NCBI RefSeq assembly: GCF_017912535.1
Contig: NZ_JAERQK010000001.1
Coordinates: forward strand, 496,001 to 560,000
Direction: 5' to 3'
Origin: Motiliproteus sediminis
GTDB taxonomy: Bacteria; Pseudomonadota; Gammaproteobacteria; Pseudomonadales; Balneatricaceae
DNA: 64,000 nt
Part shown: one piece after another, positions 37,714 to 45,949 of the stretch
Layout: each line of letters begins with the position of its first letter
Position numbering within the stretch: position 1 is the stretch's first letter
The notes under the pieces: generated by a model
Told to the model about the DNA's origin: nothing
The model's input: the letters and a program-made list of their open reading frames with translations, nothing else
Database searches by the model: none
Made by a program: the position numbers and the translations under genes

Positions 37714-38169
37714 GTCTATCACCTTGAGAAAAGCCTGAGATTGAGGTTCAAGACTTTAACGGAACCCCGTTGCACCAGCTTTTTAACAATGCGTCGAATG
37801 TGTGAAGCTATTATAGAAAAACCGAGTCATCGTGAAACCCTGCGAGATCCACCCGGGGGAAGGTCGTACGGGTGCCGGCGTCGTGAAGCTTGCGAATGAT
37901 TCTACGGTGAAGGCTGGTAATGGAACTTAGGCGCGGTCTGCGTCTGGGCGACGGCAATCTACTCTTCAGTATAATGGGATCGCTTCATGGCATGATCTCC
38001 AGTTCAAGCCTCTATCATGTCGAACGTTCCAGATTCAAATGAGCCTGAGTTCTGGAGTAGGGTGATGAGTAAGGGCTGCAATCGACGGATGCGAACGCTA
38101 TCGCCCGTTAGGTGGGGGGATGGGAGTCGAACTAAGGGGGAGCCCGTATGACGGCGCTGAACGAACCCT
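37714..38169. other. Gene-poor decayed stretch
   Basis: About 455 bp without a working gene. It holds the IS3-type relic (37925-37988) and a 36-codon minus-strand open stretch just below it (about 37813-37924) with no recognised relatives. The remainder up to the zinc-ribbon protein shows nothing I can assign. Confidence 0.5.
37925..37988 (-). mobile_element. Relic of an IS3-family transposase OrfA start
   Basis: Minus-strand codons from 37988 read MKRSHYTEE, a stop (TAG in place of a Gln codon), then IAVAQ. This is the N-terminus typical of IS3-family OrfA proteins (MKRS.YTEEQIA.AL.Q). GGAGAT lies upstream as ribosome site. Homology fades after about 15 codons, and no inverted repeats or OrfB were found, so it is only a fragment. 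Confidence 0.55.
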
Positions 38170-38400
38170 CTACAAGGCACTGCCGCAGTGGCGGCACTTT
38201 GATGCTTCAGGGTCCACATGGGCTCTGCAGGCTGGGCATTGGGGTCGGTTGTTGCCGAAGATCAGCAGGAGAATAGCGGCAACAACCGGAGAAAGTAGTA
38301 GCGCAATCAGACACCAGACGATAACGGACCGATTCCAACGAGACGCCCAGTAGCCGATCAGGAACAAAAACAGAATATAAGGGATGAGTGCAAATTCCAC
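38170..38400 (-). CDS. Small membrane protein with C-terminal zinc ribbon
   Basis: A 76-aa protein starting at GTG (AGGAG five nt upstream). Two hydrophobic segments (about residues 4-18 and 26-48) are followed by a zinc-ribbon-like set CPACRAHVDPEASKCRHCG (Cys-x2-Cys, Cys-x2-Cys). Such short 'PLD-N-like plus zinc ribbon' proteins are common but unstudied. The next gene on the strand is 90 bp upstream. Confidence 0.7.
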   Translation of the reverse strand: MEFALIPYILFLFLIGYWASRWNRSVIVWCLIALLLSPVVAAILLLIFGNNRPQCPACRAHVDPEASKCRHCGSAL

Positions 38401-38490
38401 AGGGACTCCTAGTCAGGTAATCGCCATCACTATAGCTCAGACAATATGGGGAGGAGGCTGGCCAGACCGTTGCTGGCGATCTGCTGCAGG

Positions 38491-38736
38491 TTAAGAGGGT
38501 AGCCGTGCCTGCTCTTCGGCATCGTAGCCGATGTTGAGATAGGTTCCCACGCCCAGTTCGATGGCCAGCACGCACAACAGGCCGGTCGCAAAGATCAGGT
38601 TGAAGCTGGCAGGCTGGCCATTGATCAGGGTGTTGAACAACATCACCGCGGCAGTTACGAAGGCCACCAGCGTGGTGGCGCCCATGGTAGCGATAACCAC
38701 GGTGAACGGGGTCAGATCCCTGTCGTAAACTCTCAT
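38491..38736 (-). CDS. Small inner-membrane protein, unknown function
   Basis: An 81-aa protein with two hydrophobic helices (about residues 11-35 and 46-68) and a charged C-terminal tail (YDAEEQARLPS). AAGG lies ten nt before the ATG. It sits upstream of the zinc-ribbon protein on the same strand. No family recognised. Confidence 0.6.
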   Translation of the reverse strand: MRVYDRDLTPFTVVIATMGATTLVAFVTAAVMLFNTLINGQPASFNLIFATGLLCVLAIELGVGTYLNIGYDAEEQARLPS

Positions 38737-38938
38737 GACGCGCTCGCCTTATTGATCCTAACTGCTACTTTAGATGATGCTTATTAAATGTCCATTGTAA
38801 TGCAGTAAACGCAGCTTTTACCGCTATTGCTGGCGGTTTGGTCAACAACGGTTGGTTTTTCAGAAATAGCCCTAGATACAAAACCGCCCTATAGCCCTAC
38901 CATTTCAGTGTGACATAGCATGCAGCAAGGGAGGGCTT

Positions 38939-39142
38939 ATGGTTTTCGGACTGATCGAGGTATGGGCTATTTCGCTGCTTGTCTGTGCGTTTTTGGGGGC
39001 TTGGCACGACCTTCCTGCAAGAGGCTTTGCCTGGGGGATGCTTGGCCCTGTGGGGCTGGTCGGTTTGTGGTTGTCGATGCGCAAGAAACGGCGTGCAGTG
39101 ACGGTGACCCGAGCGACCAGCGAGCAGCGGGATGGCGGCTGA
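38939..39142 (+). CDS. Small membrane protein, unknown function
   Basis: A 67-aa protein with two hydrophobic helices (about residues 3-20 and 29-47), then a basic stretch MRKKRR and a polar tail. The ribosome site AAGGGAGGG is strong, 4 nt before the ATG. It is followed by the glutathione transferase gene 58 bp later. No family recognised. Confidence 0.6.
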   Translation: MVFGLIEVWAISLLVCAFLGAWHDLPARGFAWGMLGPVGLVGLWLSMRKKRRAVTVTRATSEQRDGG

Positions 39143-39200
39143 AACTGGGTTCAAATTGGCGCATCATTGACGCCAATATTGGTCGCACCGGAAGCTGTCT

Positions 39201-39896
39201 ATGCCTCGCCCTGTTGTTACCCTGATCGGTACCCCCATCAGTCATTTCGTCCAGACAGTGATCTTGACCTGCGAAGAGAAGGGGATCGGCTACCAGTTGC
39301 GGGTTGAGGGGCATGATACCCCGGCAGCGCTGCAATCCCTGACCCATCGCAAGATCCACCCCTTTGGAAAAATCCCCGCGCTCGAGTGCGACGGGGGAGT
39401 GCTGTTTGAAACCTCAGCGATCTGTCGCTATCTGGATCGGCTGCAGCCGGATCCGGTCTTGGTTCCGCAAACCCCCTTCAGTGCTGCGCGTATGGAGCAG
39501 TGGATCAGCATCGTCGGCAGCTATCTGCATCGTACCTGTATCTCCAATCTGGTGAGCCACTATGTCTTTCCGCGCGGCCCGGACGGTGGCGTTAACCGGG
39601 CTGCGGTGACGGCTTCAACACCGGAGGTCGAGGTTTCGCTGGTGCATCTGTCCGCACTGTTAGAGCAGCAACCTCACGACTGGCTGACCGGTGAGCACTT
39701 GTCACTGGCGGAACTGTTTCTGGCCCCGCTGATTTGGCAACTGCGGCAAACGCCCGAGGGGGCCGCGCTGTTGCAGCCGCATCACTCCCTTTTATCTGTC
39801 TGTGAGCGTGTCACTGCGCGCAGAAGCTTTGCTACGGTCGCTGCCCTGCATTGCCGTTATCTTCCCTCTGGCCATTGTCTTGTTCTGGAGTGTTAG
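39201..39896 (+). CDS. Glutathione S-transferase family protein
   Basis: A 231-aa two-domain GST. The N-terminal thioredoxin-like domain shows HPFGKIPALECDGGVLFETSAICRYL in split form: the cis-Pro (KIPAL) and the glutathione-contacting E-S (FETSAI) are intact. The C-terminal helical domain has LTGEHLSLAELFLAP. The catalytic residue is not certain (GTPISHFVQT; Ser possible). The last 20 residues (HCRYLPSGHCLVLEC) do not look like a GST end and overlap the convergent gene at 39792-40163, so the original stop may have been lost. Confidence 0.85.
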   Translation: MPRPVVTLIGTPISHFVQTVILTCEEKGIGYQLRVEGHDTPAALQSLTHRKIHPFGKIPALECDGGVLFETSAICRYLDRLQPDPVLVPQTPFSAARMEQWISIVGSYLHRTCISNLVSHYVFPRGPDGGVNRAAVTASTPEVEVSLVHLSALLEQQPHDWLTGEHLSLAELFLAPLIWQLRQTPEGAALLQPHHSLLSVCERVTARRSFATVAALHCRYLPSGHCLVLEC

Positions 39897-40163
39897 GCTG
39901 TTAGCGGTGGCCTGATCCACGATCGCTTTGTACAGCGCGCTTACCTTGGCGTAGAACCCCTGATATTCGGGGTGTTTGTCGGCCAGTGGATGAATGGAAC
40001 GTGCGTCTTTAATCATTCGATCGAGGGTGGCCAGGTCTTCATCGCTCAACCGCTCGCCGCTATCAACTCGCTCTTTGATTGCCAGCAGACGCGGCAGGCG
40101 CCAGGTGTTAAAGCGGTCCAGCAGGGTGGTGATTGTGCCGAGGTCGTCGATAGGCAGGGTCAT
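39792..40163 (-). CDS. Conserved-looking small helical protein, unknown function
   Basis: A 123-aa soluble helical protein: LLDRFNTWRLPRLLAIKERV, then DEDLATLDRMIKDARSIHPL and HPEYQGFYAKVSALYKAIVD. I recall similar short proteins of about 90 aa in Pseudomonas relatives, without function. Here the C-terminus is extended by roughly 35 low-complexity residues that overlap the GST gene antisense by 105 bp; the extension is probably a lost stop. Confidence 0.6.
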   Translation of the reverse strand: MTLPIDDLGTITTLLDRFNTWRLPRLLAIKERVDSGERLSDEDLATLDRMIKDARSIHPLADKHPEYQGFYAKVSALYKAIVDQATANSLTLQNKTMARGKITAMQGSDRSKASARSDTLTDR

Positions 40164-40358
40164 CTTGTGCGCTCCATCTAGGGCTGAGGCTGGCGCTGGC
40201 TAGCACCGTTTGAGGCTAAGTGTAGTCAGTGGATCAGCGACCGCCGCAATCGCCCCCTGGACGGCGATCATGAAATAAAAGGTGGGCGTAGTTTTCTGCC
40301 GGCAGAGCGAGTCCGTAGACGCTGTCGCGCATTCTCGCGATCGCGGCATCCGGCACGT

Positions 40359-40385
40359 AAAAAAACGCCCTCCGGAGAGGGCGTT
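40359..40385 (-). terminator. Rho-independent terminator of the por operon
   Basis: AACGCCCTC (40364-40372) and GAGGGCGTT (40377-40385) form a 9-bp stem with loop CGGA. On the minus strand it runs into seven T residues. It lies 28 bp after the last gene of the operon. Confidence 0.93.
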
Positions 40386-40412
40386 TAATGCGTTGCTCGC
40401 TGTCGCGATCGA

Positions 40413-42035
40413 TCAGATATCTTCCGGTATCATCTCGATGGAACCACAGGGGCATTCGGATACGCAGATGCCGCAGCCCTTGCAGTAGTCGTACTTGAAC
40501 TCAAACCCTTTGCCCGGACCGAGTTTGGTGATGGCATTGTCGGGGCAGACACCGTAGCAGTTGTCGCACTCGAAACAGTTACCACAGCTCATGCAACGAC
40601 GGGCTTCATACTGGGCCGTTTGTTCATCCAGGTTGCCAACCACTTCGGCAAAGCCGGACTGCCGACGGGCCACGTCCAGTACCGGGCGGACCGAGCGCGG
40701 TGCGTCGGAGTAGTACCAGGTATTGAGGTTGCCATAGGACGCATCGTCATGCTTCTCAGGAGCCACGAAGATCTGGCCGTTGAGGAACGCGTCGATATTC
40801 TTGGCGGCCTTCTTGCCGTGGCCAATGGCGACGGTGACGGTGCGCTCGGAGGGCACCATGTCGCCGCCGGCGAACACCCCCTTGGCGCCGGTCTGCATAT
40901 CCTTGCCGACCAGTACCACGCCGCCCTTGACGTCGATGTCGTCGAGCCCGTCCAGCGGATTCAGGTCGACGGACTGACCGACAGCCTGTACCAACACACT
41001 GGCCGGTATGGTTTCGGTCTGGCCGGTAGCCACGGGACGGTTGTCTTCGCCGGTGACCATCACTTCAAGCTCCAACTCGCCGTTGGCGATGCTGGTGATG
41101 GTGCGCAGGCAAGCGATCTGTACGCCTTCTTCCAGCGCTTCATGAATTTCCAGCTCGTGAGCCGGCATCATGTTGCGGTCACGGCGGTAAACCACGGTGA
41201 CGCTGAGCGCGCCCATGCGGGTGGCAGAACGGGCAACGTCCATAGCAGTGTTACCACCACCGTAAACCACTACGTGACCGTTCAGCGCCGGCTGCTGCTC
41301 GTTTTCCAGATCCTTGAGCACGGTGGCGGCGTCGAACATCGGCACGCTGCCGTCGGTGGGCAGGTCCACGGAGCCGCCAACGTGGGCGCCGAAGCTCAGA
41401 AAGCAGGCATCGAAACCGCCGTCTTTCATGGTTTCGGCTACGTTGGCGACCGGGGTGTTGGTCTTGATCTCAACGCCCAGGTCCTCGATCCGCTTGATCT
41501 CACCGGCCAGCTTTTCGCGGGGCAGGCGGTACTTGGGAATGCCGTAACGCAGCATACCGCCGGCCTTGGGCGCGGCTTCGAACACGGTGACGCTGTGGCC
41601 CAGGCGACGCAGGTGGTAGGCCGCGGACAGACCGCTAGGGCCAGCACCGATCACCATAACCTTTTTGCCGCTATCGGGGGCGCATTCCACGGTCCAGCCG
41701 TGACGCAGCGCTTCGTCGCCAATAAATCGCTCGACGGCGTTGATGCCAACGGACTCATCGACGTCCTTGCGGTTACAGGCACTCTCACAGGTGTGGTAAC
41801 AAACCCTGCCCATGATGGTGGGGAAAGGATTGTCCTGCATGATGGTTTTGAACGCCTGTTCGTAGTTGCCTTCCTCAGCGTGGAACAGCCACTGCTGGAT
41901 GTTCTCTCCGGCCGGACAGGTTTTGTTGCACGGCGGAATGCGATTGACATACTGGGGGCGCTCGGTACGCCAGCTGCCGGTGTGGTTGACCAGACTGGTG
42001 CCGACGTCGAGAGTTATTGCAAATGGCTTGTTCAT
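40413..42035 (-). CDS. GltD-like FAD/NAD(P)H oxidoreductase fused to ferredoxin domains (PorD-like)
   Basis: Probably passes electrons between the 2-oxoacid oxidoreductase and NAD(P). The 540-aa chain has an N-terminal Fe-S region (PPCNKTCPAGENIQQW, then CYHTCESACNRK), an FAD fold VMVIGAGPSGLSAAYHL near residue 127, a second dinucleotide fold VVVYGGGNTAMDVA, a GGDMVPSERTVTVAIGHG FAD motif, and a C-terminal two-cluster ferredoxin (CMSCGNCFECDNCYGVCP; CKGCGICVSECPCG). Its start overlaps the porB stop by 4 bp. The delta-subunit role and electron path are inferred from operon position. Confidence 0.88.
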   Translation of the reverse strand: MNKPFAITLDVGTSLVNHTGSWRTERPQYVNRIPPCNKTCPAGENIQQWLFHAEEGNYEQAFKTIMQDNPFPTIMGRVCYHTCESACNRKDVDESVGINAVERFIGDEALRHGWTVECAPDSGKKVMVIGAGPSGLSAAYHLRRLGHSVTVFEAAPKAGGMLRYGIPKYRLPREKLAGEIKRIEDLGVEIKTNTPVANVAETMKDGGFDACFLSFGAHVGGSVDLPTDGSVPMFDAATVLKDLENEQQPALNGHVVVYGGGNTAMDVARSATRMGALSVTVVYRRDRNMMPAHELEIHEALEEGVQIACLRTITSIANGELELEVMVTGEDNRPVATGQTETIPASVLVQAVGQSVDLNPLDGLDDIDVKGGVVLVGKDMQTGAKGVFAGGDMVPSERTVTVAIGHGKKAAKNIDAFLNGQIFVAPEKHDDASYGNLNTWYYSDAPRSVRPVLDVARRQSGFAEVVGNLDEQTAQYEARRCMSCGNCFECDNCYGVCPDNAITKLGPGKGFEFKYDYCKGCGICVSECPCGSIEMIPEDI

Positions 42036-43033
42036 TCTTCGTCTCCCTTCTCTTCCAGCAGCTCGAATTTGGCGATGTTCTTGTCGGCCAGGGCCTGCAT
42101 GCCTTCCAGCTGGGCTTCGTTGCCGGGCTTGAACATGTGGGCAAAGCGGCGCTGCAGCTTCAGGTATCCGTTAACCGGGGCAGGCTTGCGCAGCTTGGTT
42201 GAGGCGGTGATCTCACCATCCTCCGCTTCAAACAGCGGCCACAGGCCACATTCGGCGGCCATGCGGGCCAGCTTGATGGAGTCGCAGGGCTTGGAACCCC
42301 AGCCCAGCGGGCAGGGGACAAAGATCTGGATGTAGCGGGCACCGCGCATGCTCATCGCCTTGGTGACCTTACGTTCCAGATCGTGCAGATCGTGCACGGA
42401 AGCCGTCGCTACGTAGGGAATGCCATGGGCCATGGCGACCAGCGGTACGTTCTTGCCCTGGCCGAATTCGTTACCCGGGTTGGGGCCGACCGGCATGGTG
42501 GTGGCGGTGCGGGCCGCCGGCGGGGTAGCGGAAGAACGCTGTACACCGGTGTTCATGTAAGCCTGGTTGTCGTAACAGATGTAAAGCACATCGTCGTTAC
42601 GGTCGAACATGCCGGACAGACAGCCAAAGCCGATATCGGTGGTGCCGCCGTCGCCGCCCTGGGCGATGACGCGGACTTCTTTCTTGCCTTTGACCCGTTG
42701 TGCGGCGGCGACACCGGTGGCCACGGCTGCGGCGTTGCCGAACAGCGAGTGGATCCAGGGCATCTGCCAGGCGGTTTCGGGGTAGGGGGTGGTGAACACC
42801 TCCAGGCAGCCAGTGGCGTTACAGGCGATCAACTGGTTGTCGGTGGCGCGCATGGCGGCATCGATGGCGAAACGGGCGCCCAGTGCCTCGCCGCAGCCCT
42901 GACAGGCGCGGTGACCGGAGTCCAGAGCGTTGGAGCGGTCCAGGCTGGACTGCACGGTACGCTGATCCTGGTCCAGCAGACGGTTGCCGACGGTATAGGT
43001 GCCGGTCTGGTAGAACTTAACTTGTTGAGTCAT
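42032..43033 (-). CDS. porB: Pyruvate/2-oxoacid:ferredoxin oxidoreductase beta subunit
   Basis: The thiamine-diphosphate-binding subunit. From ATG 43033 (GGAGGG seven nt upstream) it is 333 aa. Cluster-ligand motifs CQGCGEALG and CNATGCLEV are present, as is the TPP-binding stretch GGDGGTTDIGFG with the following YDNQAYMNTG. An open frame continues upstream into porA but does not match the family. It lies 13 bp after porA. Confidence 0.93.
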   Translation of the reverse strand: MTQQVKFYQTGTYTVGNRLLDQDQRTVQSSLDRSNALDSGHRACQGCGEALGARFAIDAAMRATDNQLIACNATGCLEVFTTPYPETAWQMPWIHSLFGNAAAVATGVAAAQRVKGKKEVRVIAQGGDGGTTDIGFGCLSGMFDRNDDVLYICYDNQAYMNTGVQRSSATPPAARTATTMPVGPNPGNEFGQGKNVPLVAMAHGIPYVATASVHDLHDLERKVTKAMSMRGARYIQIFVPCPLGWGSKPCDSIKLARMAAECGLWPLFEAEDGEITASTKLRKPAPVNGYLKLQRRFAHMFKPGNEAQLEGMQALADKNIAKFELLEEKGDEE

Positions 43034-43046
43034 GTGTAATCCCTCC

Positions 43047-44300
43047 TCACACCTTGCTGGCGGCGACAGCGCCGATATCGCGCAGGATGTTTTCAGCCAC
43101 GGAGCCGGAACATTCGTCCAGGCGCTCGCGCTCCAGTTCACGCTCGACAATCTCCTTATTGAGATCGAGGAAGTGCAGGCCTTCCAGGGTGTCGGCGGCG
43201 GCTTCGTTGAAGAGGTTATGCAGGGACTTCTGGGTGATCGGGCGACCACCGAGGCCGGCGATGACGTTGTAAACCGGCACCGGCTGGGTGGACAGCGCCA
43301 TACGCACATTGGAGGCGACCATACCGCCCATGCCCACGGCAAAGCATTTCTCCAGCACCACGATACGTTTGGCGTTAGCGCAGGCTTTGCGGATCTCGGC
43401 GATCGGGAACGGACGGAAGGAGCGAATGGCCACACAGCCGATCTTCTCGCCCTCCTCACGACGCTGGTCGATCACGTCTTTGATGGTACCGATTACGGAG
43501 CCGAGCGAGATTACCAGGGTTTCGGCGTCGTCGGCCTTGTAGGTGCTGATCAGGCCGCCGGAGTCACGACCGACAATCTCGGCGTACTCCTTGGCTACCT
43601 GCGGAATCAGCTCCAGCGCGTCCATCTGACGACGGTGGGCCAGGTAGCGTACTTCGGTGAACGCCTCTGGGCCAACCATGGCGCCCATGGAGACCGGGTT
43701 GGCCGGGTCCAGCACCTGACGGGGAGTGAACGGAGGCAGGAACTGATCGATCTGCGCCTGTTCGGGCATGTCGATACGCTCGTAGGCGTGGGTCAGGATA
43801 AAGCCGTCCATACAGACCATGACCGGCACCGACAGCTTTTCAGCGATCTTGAACGCCTGGATATGGACATCCACCGCTTCCTGGTTGGTTTCGCAGAATA
43901 GCTGAATCCAGCCAGCGTCACGCATGGACATGGAGTCGCTCTGGTCGTTCCAGATGTTGATCGGTGCACCGATGGCGCGGTTGCCGACGGTCATTACAAT
44001 CGGCAGGCCGAGACCGGAGGCGTTGTAGACCGCTTCAGCCATGAACAGGATCCCCTGGCTGGCGGTGGCGGTGTAGGTGCGGGCACCGGCGGCAGATGAG
44101 CCAATGCCGACGGACAGCGCCGCAAACTCGGACTCAACGTTGATGTATTCGCAGTTCTCCAACTGGCCCGATTTAACCATCTCCCCCAGACCTTCCACGA
44201 TGTGGGTTTGCGGGGTGATGGGATAGGCGCAGATCACTTCTGGGCGCGCCAGGGCGACGGCTTCGGCAACCGCCATGGAACCTTCCATCTGTTTCAACAT
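43047..44300 (-). CDS. porA: Pyruvate/2-oxoacid:ferredoxin oxidoreductase alpha subunit
   Basis: Carries the substrate-binding and core domains of the TPP enzyme. At 417 aa it has the family opening MLKQMEGSMAVAEAVALARP, with YPITPQTHIVEGL, EFAALSVGIGSSAAGARTYT and the TSSQG-like TATASQGILFM. The Thr and Arg residues that bind pyruvate in PFOR (YPITPQT) are present, which favours pyruvate, but related 2-oxoacids remain possible. It lies 12 bp after porC. Confidence 0.93.
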   Translation of the reverse strand: MLKQMEGSMAVAEAVALARPEVICAYPITPQTHIVEGLGEMVKSGQLENCEYINVESEFAALSVGIGSSAAGARTYTATASQGILFMAEAVYNASGLGLPIVMTVGNRAIGAPINIWNDQSDSMSMRDAGWIQLFCETNQEAVDVHIQAFKIAEKLSVPVMVCMDGFILTHAYERIDMPEQAQIDQFLPPFTPRQVLDPANPVSMGAMVGPEAFTEVRYLAHRRQMDALELIPQVAKEYAEIVGRDSGGLISTYKADDAETLVISLGSVIGTIKDVIDQRREEGEKIGCVAIRSFRPFPIAEIRKACANAKRIVVLEKCFAVGMGGMVASNVRMALSTQPVPVYNVIAGLGGRPITQKSLHNLFNEAAADTLEGLHFLDLNKEIVERELERERLDECSGSVAENILRDIGAVAASKV

Positions 44301-44312
44301 GGTCGATTCTCC

Positions 44313-44882
44313 TTATTTGAATGCTTTGGCGTTGTCGAAAGCAGCCTGAGCCGCAACCACGTTGGCTTCACCCACCGTGCCAGGAAACTTCTTACGAATG
44401 GCAGAGGTGACTGATTCCAGTTTGATAGCCCCGCTGGCGCGGGCCAGAGCAGCGATCATGCAGGCGTTGGGCGAGGGACGGCCAACGTGCTGGACCGCCA
44501 GCTCGGTGGCCGCTACTGTCCAGACATGCCCTTCAGGCAGTTGGCGAGCCGCATCACCGATGCCCAGGTCATCAAGCGACTTGGCGGTGTTGATGATGAG
44601 GTAACCGTCAGCCTTGAGACCGGCAAAAACATCGACGGAGTTGAACAATGAGGGATCTTGAACGAGTAGTGCGTCGGGCTCCAGAACCGGCTCGCGCAGA
44701 CGAATCTCTTTGTTGTCTACCCGGCAGAACGCCACAACGGGAGCACCCATGCGTTCCGAACCAAAACTCGGGAATGCCTGAGCGTGTTTATCTTCCAGAA
44801 AAGCTGCGACCGAAAGCATTTCTGCTCCCGATACGGCACCCTGTCCGCCGCGACCATGAATTCGTACCTGAAACATGGGCAT
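44313..44882 (-). CDS. porC: Pyruvate/2-oxoacid:ferredoxin oxidoreductase gamma subunit
   Basis: The small subunit of the four-chain enzyme, 189 aa: MPMFQVRIHGRGGQGAVSGA, then FPSFGSERMGAPVVAFCR and a C-terminal KKFPGTVGEANVVA region, all typical. I start at ATG 44882, four nt after AGGAGG (a second ATG two codons on is equally well spaced); 32 upstream in-frame codons do not match the family. First gene of the operon porC-porA-porB-gltD-like. Confidence 0.92.
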   Translation of the reverse strand: MPMFQVRIHGRGGQGAVSGAEMLSVAAFLEDKHAQAFPSFGSERMGAPVVAFCRVDNKEIRLREPVLEPDALLVQDPSLFNSVDVFAGLKADGYLIINTAKSLDDLGIGDAARQLPEGHVWTVAATELAVQHVGRPSPNACMIAALARASGAIKLESVTSAIRKKFPGTVGEANVVAAQAAFDNAKAFK

Positions 44883-45095
44883 CTGTCCTCCTGTGTAGGA
44901 ACCTGCGTTTTTATTGGTTTGCGAGGCAGGAACATTCCGGGCCTCGCGCCCCCGGTTGTTATCTGTGCCGGGTGGCATGCGCAGTCACGATAAGCATTCC
45001 TCGGTCATCTGTGGCTGCGATTCGGTCTTTACCGACCGATGGTGGCTTAATCCTTAAATTAAGTAGGGCGAAGTGTACGTATTTTGAACAGGGTT

Positions 45096-45112
45096 ATGTA
45101 GTAAAACTACAT
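45096..45112. promoter_or_regulatory. HexR-like palindrome 1 upstream of the por operon
   Basis: Perfect 7-bp arms ATGTAGT and ACTACAT flank AAA. The core (TGTAGT, 3 A/T, ACTACA) closely resembles published HexR-type sites in gammaproteobacteria, where HexR controls central carbon genes. It lies 214 bp before porC. Confidence 0.6.
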
Positions 45113-45190
45113 TAAAGTTATTAATGGTTACGATAATCTACGACTTAAGGCTTGATAATCTTGGTTTTTTAGCGCTATCGAACGCGAAGT

Positions 45191-45207
45191 ATGAAGTTTT
45201 ACTACAT
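45191..45207. promoter_or_regulatory. HexR-like palindrome 2 upstream of the por operon
   Basis: A second near-perfect copy in the opposite orientation: ATGAAGT, TTT, ACTACAT (one mismatch between arms). Thirteen consecutive bases match site 1 on the other strand. The two centres are 95 bp apart, about nine helical turns, compatible with looping. Confidence 0.55.
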
Positions 45208-45385
45208 GGTGTTTGACGGCCTCAATGGTGAGATAATTTAATCATTCAGGTTACTTTAATTCGTCATGTCGCGTTCTTGGTGCGTGAATCGTTGAATAAA
45301 GTGTGTCGATTAGCCCCTGTGAACGGGCTGCAGAGAGTTGCTATAGTGGCTGATTATCGTTTTATGTTGATGGGGTGTTGTCGTT

Positions 45386-45949
45386 GTGACTACAGACAGT
45401 CCGCTTGACCGATTTCTCAGCCAGCTGCCGGCGCAGAAAAGCCATCCGGTAGCTCGTTGGCAGCCGTCGCGTTCGGGCGTTATTGATATCCGGATAGCGG
45501 CCAACGGCGACTGGTTTCATGAAGGTGAGCTTATAAGGCGTGAAGCGCTGGTGACTCTGTTTGCGTCGATCCTGCGCCGAGATCCTGATGGCTACTATCT
45601 GGTAACTCCGGCGGAGAAGCAGCGGATCACGGTGGAGGATGCGCCGTTGCTGGTCAGTCAACTGCAGCACGAAGGTGAGGGCAGAACGCAGCGTCTGTTG
45701 TTTCTCACCCGCACCGGCGATGCGGTCGAGGCTGGTCCGGCGCACCGGCTGTGGGTAGAGGATAGCGATGGCGAGCCGCGTCCTTACCTGATGATCCGCG
45801 ATGGTTTGCACGCGCGTATCGGCCGCAACGTGTTTTATCAGTTGGTGGAGCTGGCGCAACCCGCCACCGTTGCCGGCGTTGAGCGCCTTGGTGTGTGGAG
45901 CAACGGTCTGTTTCTGCCGCTGGACGGAGAGGATGTTAATGGTAGATGA
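45386..45949 (+). CDS. DUF1285 family protein
   Basis: A 187-aa soluble protein of unknown function, recognised by VIDIRIAANGDWFHEGELIRREALV broken at residue 35-58, DGYYLVTPAEKQRITVEDAP and RDGLHARIGRNVFYQLVE. This small beta-rich family is widespread in proteobacteria. The start is GTG at 45386 with an indistinct ribosome site. Its end overlaps the next gene by 11 bp. Confidence 0.85.
   Translation: MTTDSPLDRFLSQLPAQKSHPVARWQPSRSGVIDIRIAANGDWFHEGELIRREALVTLFASILRRDPDGYYLVTPAEKQRITVEDAPLLVSQLQHEGEGRTQRLLFLTRTGDAVEAGPAHRLWVEDSDGEPRPYLMIRDGLHARIGRNVFYQLVELAQPATVAGVERLGVWSNGLFLPLDGEDVNGR

Larger units (their letters stand above)
44883..45385. other. AT-rich divergent intergenic region, por operon / DUF1285
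   Basis: About 503 bp without a gene, notably AT-rich against its surroundings (45030-45300). It contains the two palindromes listed separately. A hairpin AGCCC/GGGCT lies at about 45311-45329. TATAGT near 45343 could be the -10 of the DUF1285 gene. I could not fix the por promoter. Confidence 0.5.

Noticed and set aside
40234-40455. 73-codon minus-strand frame across the por terminator
   Set aside because: It spans the terminator hairpin and overlaps the real gene end in another frame.
40620-42335. 571-codon plus-strand frame antisense to the GltD-like gene
   Set aside because: Its length comes from stop-poor antisense codons. The minus strand encodes a complete, motif-rich protein in a clear operon.
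42032-43459. Longer porB starting inside porA
   Set aside because: The extra residues are Arg/Ser/Pro-rich and unlike the family; ATG 43033 has a strong ribosome site.
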